Below, piece by piece: positions 59,948-64,000 of a stretch of 64,000 bases of DNA. Position 1 is the first letter of the stretch. Each line of letters starts with the position of its first letter. The translations under genes and the position numbers were made by a program. Origin of the DNA: Terrabacter terrigena (lineage in GTDB: Bacteria; Actinomycetota; Actinomycetes; Actinomycetales; Dermatophilaceae); assembly GCF_042676085.1 (NCBI RefSeq), contig NZ_JBHTKH010000011.1:1-64000 (forward strand). Direction: 5' to 3'. The notes under the pieces were generated by a model that was not told the origin of the DNA, searched no databases, and saw only the letters and a list, made by a program, of their open reading frames with translations.

Positions 59948-60319
59948 GTGACCGGCCGCGACCTGCCCGACGACATCCGCGACCTGCTGGCGCTCGACCT
60001 GCTCGCCGCGCAGGTGCAGGACTGGTCGATCGCGAGCGACTCGTTCACGTGGACGCTGCTCGCCGGCGACAGTGAGCGTGGGCACGAGCTCGCGACCCTG
60101 ACCTACGTCGGCGCCGTCGTGCTCCACACGAACCGGCGCCACCTCGACCGGGCAGTCGAGGTGGCGGCCGAGGTCGTGGGCTCGGAGGTCGTGGCCGCGG
60201 AGGGCGGGGGCTTCGAGCACCGGGTGACGCTCGGGCCTGCCCACGCGTTCGTCATCCGCTTCTGGAGCGTCGACGTGCGCCGTATGCCGGCACCCGACCA
60301 CCTGCGCCGCACCCGCTGA
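59948..60319 (+). CDS. hypothetical protein, 123 aa
   Basis: The sequence has a small alpha/beta pattern: DIRDLLALDLLAAQVQDW, WTLLAGDSERGHELATLTYVGAVV, AVEVAAEVVGSEVVAAEGGGFEHRVTLGPAHAFVIRFW. No family recognised and no membrane segment. The GTG at 59948 lies 7 bases after CAGGAT, but an ATG at 59939 in frame is also possible. It ends convergent to the gene at 60423 with a repeat-bearing hairpin between. Confidence 0.55.
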   Translation: MTGRDLPDDIRDLLALDLLAAQVQDWSIASDSFTWTLLAGDSERGHELATLTYVGAVVLHTNRRHLDRAVEVAAEVVGSEVVAAEGGGFEHRVTLGPAHAFVIRFWSVDVRRMPAPDHLRRTR

Positions 60320-60345
60320 GCGCTGCGTGGCCGACACCTACGGCT

Positions 60346-60408
60346 CCCCATATCGAAAAGAGCACTCCGTCCACCTCGGGGGCGCGACGCGGCGCGCTCT
60401 CGATGGGG
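60346..60408. repeat. inverted repeat carrying the recurring TGCTCTTTTCGAT element
   Basis: A left arm beginning CCCCAT (60346-60363) and a right arm GCGCTCTCGATGGGG (60394-60408) pair with bulges. The left arm extends into the element on the minus strand (GGACGGAGTGCTCTTTTCGAT, 60372-60352), near-identical to the copy at 17532. It lies between convergent genes. Confidence 0.55.
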
Positions 60409-60422
60409 AAGGTGGGCTCGGT

Positions 60423-60899
60423 CTAGATCGAGGCGGGGGAGTTGAGGGGGTTGTCCGCAGCGGTCTCGGCCGACGTGCGCAGCAGCTCGTCCACGAGGAT
60501 GAGGGTCTGCTCGTCCTCGTGCGTCATGCGCCGGCCGAACGGCCCCCGGGCCAGTGCCACCGCGGCGCCGACCCGCACGATGCCGAGCCGCACGTCGTCG
60601 CGGGCCTCGGCCGACAGGCGCTCGAGCAGGCGCGTCACTGCGAGCATCCCCGAGACGACCGGGCGGCCGTCGAGGGCGAACTCGTCGAAGAGCCAACGGC
60701 GTTCGGAGGCAGCCGTCTCGAACACCGCCCGGCCTGCGCCGGTGCTTCGCAGCGCTGCGTCGGTGACGGCGTCCCAGAAGGCACCCCGCTCGTCGTCGTC
60801 GAAGACCGTGCGCCCCGTGAGGGCGCTCAGCACCCAGACCGGGCCGAGCCGGAGCGTGGCGACCTCATCCTCGGTCCACCCCTCGAACCACTGCGACAC
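60423..60899 (-). CDS. hypothetical protein, 158 aa
   Basis: Helical, acidic protein: VSQWFEGWTEDEVATLRLGPVWVLSALTGRTVFDDDERGAFWDAVTDAALRSTGAGRAVFETAASERRWLFDEF. No signal peptide, membrane segment or catalytic motif seen, and I do not recognise the family. The GTG at 60899 has AGGTGGGG 5-6 bases upstream; the frame is open to 60977. It lies downstream of the glycoside hydrolase on the same strand, but the gap gives no sign of coupling. Confidence 0.55.
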   Translation of the reverse strand: MSQWFEGWTEDEVATLRLGPVWVLSALTGRTVFDDDERGAFWDAVTDAALRSTGAGRAVFETAASERRWLFDEFALDGRPVVSGMLAVTRLLERLSAEARDDVRLGIVRVGAAVALARGPFGRRMTHEDEQTLILVDELLRTSAETAADNPLNSPASI

Positions 60900-60973
60900 G
60901 TCACCCCACCTCTCGCATGCCGGCGACACCCCCAAGCGTACGACCGTCGCGAGAACCGGGTCCCGCCCAGGAC

Positions 60974-62263
60974 TCACGTCAGGGGCATCGTCCGGGCCGC
61001 CACGACGGGACGCAGCACGGCCTCGACCTCCGGGGTGCAGAACCAGCGGCGCAGGCAGTCGTCGGCGAGCACGTTCGCGAGCGCCCCCAGGACCATCGAC
61101 TGGTCGAGGGAGAGGTGGCGGCCCGCGTGCCGCCCGGTCAAGGTGTCGACGCTGTCGATGAAACCGCCGGGGCCGTACGCGCCCAGGTCGCTCTCGATGC
61201 GCGCCAGGTTGTCGGCCGCCTCGTCGGGCTCGACCATGAGGGCCATCGCCGACGCGTGGGGGGTCACGACGACCTCCCCGTCCCGCTCGCTCGGGTAACC
61301 ATCGGCCTCCCAGGCGATCGGCGGCACGCCGAACACCGAGTAGCCGTCACCCGGACAGGCCGATGGGCTGAATCCCCAGTAGCCGTATGCCTTCTCGTCC
61401 ATCGCGTACTCGCGCTGGAGCGCGACGGTGCGGGCCTGGTTGACCCCCCAGGTGTCCGGAGCCCACTCCGCTTCGGGGACGAAGATCGTCGGCATCAGGG
61501 CCTCGAACATCGACCCGCCGAAGGTCGGCACGACGTCGCGCCCGCGGTAGTGGCGCAGCGGAGTCTCGAGCGAGGCGTAGTGCTCGGGCGGGACCTGGCC
61601 GTGCGCGATGCCGACGTAGCTCGCGATGCGCGGCTCGGAGTCGAGCAGGTCGTAGTGGTGCCGGGTGTGGAAGACCGGCGCCTTCCCGTCGACGAACGAC
61701 ACCGGCCGCGTGTCCGCGCCGGGGTCGACGACCCAGAAGCCGCCGCTCAGCCGGCCACCCGGGCCTTCGTCGCCTGCTGCCGCGTCGTGGAAGACCCCGA
61801 AGTCCATCCGGTCGAGCACCGCGTGGACCTCGTCGGCCAGCGCGGGCTCGGCAGCCGCCACGACCATGAGCCCGGCCGCGAGCCAGCCGTTGTCGACGCT
61901 CGAGAGGAACGGGTGGATCGTGCCGCCGTCGGGCATCCGGTGCATGAGCGCGCCGGTGCGGTCGTCGTACCAGTTGTAGAACATGCCGCTCTCGCCGTGC
62001 ACCTCCATCCGATGGAGGGTGGCAAGCAGACGGCCGAGCCCGTCGCGGCAGACCTCGGGGTCGACGAAGCCGAGGTCGCGGGCGGCGACGGTGCACCACA
62101 GCAGCCCACCGATGTTCGTCGGCGACGTGTAGCCGCTGCGGGTGTCGGGGTCGAGCGAGACGCCGATCGAGTCGGTCGGCAGGCCCGAGACGGGGTCGGT
62201 CATCGCCTCGAACGAGCGCCAGGTGTCGGCCGCCCAGCGGCGGAGAAGGTCGTGGTCGGGCAC
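60974..62263 (-). CDS. glucoamylase-like glycoside hydrolase (GH144-type)
   Basis: 429 residues, an (alpha/alpha)-barrel with motifs of the PF10091 glucoamylase-like group: DSIGVSLDPDTRSGYTSPTNIGGLLWCTVAARDLGF, HGESGMFYNWYDDRTGAL, FLSSVDNGWLAAGLMVVA, FGGSMFEALMPTIFVPE and GYWGFSPSACPGDGYSVFGVPPIA. Characterised relatives degrade beta-1,2-glucans. The acid residue is probably in the first or VDNG motif, but I cannot assign it firmly. No signal peptide, so it likely acts on imported oligosaccharides. GTG at 62263 has AAGGA 5-6 bases upstream. Downstream of a LacI regulator. Confidence 0.85.
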   Translation of the reverse strand: MPDHDLLRRWAADTWRSFEAMTDPVSGLPTDSIGVSLDPDTRSGYTSPTNIGGLLWCTVAARDLGFVDPEVCRDGLGRLLATLHRMEVHGESGMFYNWYDDRTGALMHRMPDGGTIHPFLSSVDNGWLAAGLMVVAAAEPALADEVHAVLDRMDFGVFHDAAAGDEGPGGRLSGGFWVVDPGADTRPVSFVDGKAPVFHTRHHYDLLDSEPRIASYVGIAHGQVPPEHYASLETPLRHYRGRDVVPTFGGSMFEALMPTIFVPEAEWAPDTWGVNQARTVALQREYAMDEKAYGYWGFSPSACPGDGYSVFGVPPIAWEADGYPSERDGEVVVTPHASAMALMVEPDEAADNLARIESDLGAYGPGGFIDSVDTLTGRHAGRHLSLDQSMVLGALANVLADDCLRRWFCTPEVEAVLRPVVAARTMPLT

Positions 62264-62311
62264 GGGGTTCCTTGTCGTGGGGCAGCGGGAAGGGTGGCGA
62301 AGGACTGGCGA

Positions 62312-62328
62312 GCGGTCGCACGGACCGC
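62312..62328. promoter_or_regulatory. inverted repeat GCGGTC-N5-GACCGC before the hydrolase gene
   Basis: A perfect 6-bp repeat (62312-62317/62323-62328) lies about 50 bases upstream of the glycoside hydrolase start. It may be an operator for the LacI protein encoded next door, or a terminator of that gene. Confidence 0.35.
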
Positions 62329-62407
62329 CACGAGACGGCATACGTGGACGGGGCGAGCGTGCGGGGACGCGTCGTGGCGGTCGGTCGGCCCGGACGCCGA
62401 GGAGGGG

Positions 62408-63451
62408 TCAGGCTCTGGCGACGGAGGTCGGGTCCCAGTCGCAGCCGCACGAGCCCCGGACGACGAGCCGTGTCGGCAGCACCTGCGGCTGCACGTCGAA
62501 CCGCCGGCCACCGATGCGCTCGTGGAGCCGGATGGCCGCCCACCGCCCCAGCTCGCGCATCGGCTGCTGGACGGTGGTGAGGCCCGGGGCCAGGTAGCGC
62601 GAGGTCATGATGTCGTCGAAGCCGACCACGGCGACGTCGTCGGGCACGCGCCGCCCCTCGCGCGCGAGCATGACCATCGTCGCGAGGGCGAGCTCGTCAT
62701 TGGCACAGACGAGCCCGTCGAACGAGGCGCCTGACGCCTCGGCCGCGAGCAGCTGCTCGACGACGCTCTTGCCCGACAGCTCCTCGTACCTCACGCGGAC
62801 CGGCGCAACGGCCTCGACGCCGCGCTTGCGGGTCAGGGCGTGCTGGAAACCGCGGTAGCGCTCGGAGATGTCGTGCGAGTCATCGGGGTCACCGACGAAG
62901 ACGAGACGGCCGCGACCGTGCTCGAGCAGGTGGCGCGTCAGCTCGGCCGAGCTGATGAAGTTCTCCACCTGCACCGAGTCGCAGCCCTCGATGGCCTCGC
63001 GGGCCACGAGCACGGTCGGTGTGGTCTTGACGATCTGCCGGATCAGCGACTCGCTGATCGTGTCGTTGGCGATGACGATGCCGTCGATGCGACCGAGGAT
63101 CTTGCGCACCGACGCCTCGGCGTCCTTGGAGGCGTCGCACACGACGACGACCACCGACTGCCCGTCGCGGGCGGCCGTGGACTCGAAGCCCGACAGCAGC
63201 TCAGAGTAGTACGGCCCGGCCAGCCCCGGCAGCACGAGCCCGTGCGTCTCGTGGGTCGGCACGTCGACGGGCCGACCCGCACGCAGCGGGACGTACTCGA
63301 GGTCCTCGACGGCACGCAGCACCCGCTGGCGGGTCCTCGCAGAGGCTGGCGTGGAGCCGCTGAGCACGCGCGAGACGGTAGCGATGGACACGCCGGCACG
63401 CTCGGCCACGGTGTAGATCGTGACCGGGCGGTCATCGTGCTCTGTCGACAC
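62408..63451 (-). CDS. LacI-family transcriptional regulator
   Basis: 347 residues. The HTH is TIYTVAERAGVSIATVSRVLSGSTPASARTRQRVLRAVEDLEYVP. The effector domain follows: HGLVLPGLAGPYYSELLSGFESTAARDG, DGIVIANDTISESLIRQIVKTTPTVLVAREA, GRLVFVGDPDDSHDISERYRGFQHAL and VAVVGFDDIMTSRYLAPGLTTVQQPM. A CxC (SCGCDWD) near the end is unusual. GTG at 63451 has AGAGGGAG 6-7 bases upstream. It lies between the hydrolase gene and an Opp-type ABC gene, so it may control both. Confidence 0.9.
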   Translation of the reverse strand: MSTEHDDRPVTIYTVAERAGVSIATVSRVLSGSTPASARTRQRVLRAVEDLEYVPLRAGRPVDVPTHETHGLVLPGLAGPYYSELLSGFESTAARDGQSVVVVVCDASKDAEASVRKILGRIDGIVIANDTISESLIRQIVKTTPTVLVAREAIEGCDSVQVENFISSAELTRHLLEHGRGRLVFVGDPDDSHDISERYRGFQHALTRKRGVEAVAPVRVRYEELSGKSVVEQLLAAEASGASFDGLVCANDELALATMVMLAREGRRVPDDVAVVGFDDIMTSRYLAPGLTTVQQPMRELGRWAAIRLHERIGGRRFDVQPQVLPTRLVVRGSCGCDWDPTSVARA

Positions 63452-63542
63452 CCGGGCTCCCTCTGTCGGGGTCCACTGTGCACGCCACCACGAGGCTCCA
63501 CAACCCGGACGCGCCCTGCGGCGCCGGCGTCCCGGGCGTCGG

Positions 63543-64000
63543 TCAGAACGGGTTGGGGATCGCATCGATGAGCTTGCGGGTGTAGGCGTCGCTCGGGTCA
63601 CGGATCACCTTGAGGGTCTGCCCCTGCTCGACGACCCTGCCGTTGTTGAGCACGATCACCTCGTCGGCGAGCATCCGGGCGCTCAGCAGGTCGTGCGTGA
63701 TGTAGAGGATGCCGACGTCCTTCTGCTGCACCAGGTCGTTGAGCAGCTCGAGGATCTCGGCGCGGATCGACACGTCGAGGCTCGAGATCGGCTCGTCGGC
63801 GACGATGATCTCGGGCTCGACGGCGAGGGCCTTGGCGATGACCACCCGCTGGCGCTGCCCACCCGACAGCTCGTAGCCATAGCGGTTCATGAAACGGTCG
63901 GCCGGGGTGAGGGCGACCGTCTCGAGCAGCTCCTTGACCCGCTCGCGCAGGGCGTCGCCGCGCAGCCCGTGGTAGTTGGCGAGCGGCCGGGCGAGGATGT
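63543..64000 (-). CDS. Opp/Dpp-type ABC ATP-binding protein, C-terminal part (gene runs off the right edge)
   Basis: The visible 152 residues contain the signature YELSGGQRQRVVIAKALA, Walker B IIVADEPISSLDVSIRAEIL, the switch His in LYITHDLLSARMLADEVIVL and the typical end VVEQGQTLKVIRDPSDAYTRKLIDAIPNPF. The N-terminal half with Walker A lies beyond the window. ATPases of this type power peptide or oligosaccharide importers; beside a glycoside hydrolase and a LacI regulator, sugar uptake is more likely. Confidence 0.9.
   Translation of the reverse strand, partial: ILARPLANYHGLRGDALRERVKELLETVALTPADRFMNRYGYELSGGQRQRVVIAKALAVEPEIIVADEPISSLDVSIRAEILELLNDLVQQKDVGILYITHDLLSARMLADEVIVLNNGRVVEQGQTLKVIRDPSDAYTRKLIDAIPNPF

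Overview
The window is chromosomal DNA from a high-GC Gram-positive actinobacterium. Signs of this are the very high G+C at third codon positions, frequent GTG and TTG starts, many 4-base ATGA/GTGA overlaps, many promoters placed for leaderless mRNAs, and families typical of Actinobacteria: a SigK/RskA pair with an MPT83-like fasciclin lipoprotein, an APS-reductase type sulfate operon, and ROK and LacI sugar regulators. The mix fits Micrococcales, perhaps Intrasporangiaceae, but no rRNA or other species marker is present. I saw no tRNA, rRNA, CRISPR array, prophage or insertion sequence.

Layout. 1-9.4 kb: a gene tail, small unknown proteins, a short UvrA-like ABC ATPase, a PH-domain protein, a glycine-zipper stress protein, a SnoaL-like protein, a fused CTP:inositol-1-phosphate cytidylyltransferase/CDP-alcohol transferase, and an ArsR-SRPBCC pair behind a palindromic operator. 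9.6-15 kb: an mraY away from any dcw cluster, a coupled epimerase-dehydrogenase pair, and single-domain enzymes. 15-24.6 kb: sugar uptake and use (xylA with a divergent ROK regulator, a family 5 binding lipoprotein, a Gfo/Idh/MocA dehydrogenase and a complete CUT1 ABC transporter). 24.7-29.1 kb: a tight cluster of an ATP-grasp ligase, an S51-peptidase-like protein and two esterases, followed by a frameshifted gene remnant; this is the best candidate here for an undescribed pathway. 29.3-33.3 kb: a YciI protein and a DesK/DesR-type two-component system overlapping an ABC exporter.

33.4-37.8 kb: a membrane molybdopterin oxidoreductase, a fasciclin lipoprotein, sigK and rskA, with two near-identical promoters matching the SigK type. 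38-41.2 kb: a small HTH-like protein behind a palindrome, a vWA protein, a membrane protein and a phosphotransferase. 41.3-47.4 kb: the assimilatory sulfate operon sir-cysH-cysD-cysN-cysG, with every gene overlapping the next. 47.4-53.3 kb: a lytic transglycosylase, a universal stress protein, and a ribose/fructose-type ABC transporter with a divergent LacI regulator and a perfect 14-bp operator. 53.3-57.2 kb: 5-oxoprolinase (pxpA and a fused pxpB-pxpC) and a GH4 glycosidase. 57.2-58.7 kb: a CDF metal exporter divergent from its ArsR regulator. 58.8-64 kb: a PfkB kinase, two unknown proteins, a glucoamylase-like hydrolase, a LacI regulator and the end of an Opp-type ABC ATPase gene.

Three patterns cut across genes. 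(1) Many starts sit 6-7 bases after a TANNNT-like -10 element, so leaderless transcription looks common. (2) A 19-base motif, GACGGARTGCTCTTTCGAT and variants, recurs only between convergent gene pairs. (3) The heptamer GGCATAC/GTATGCC is several-fold more frequent than base composition predicts and forces rare codons such as ATA.
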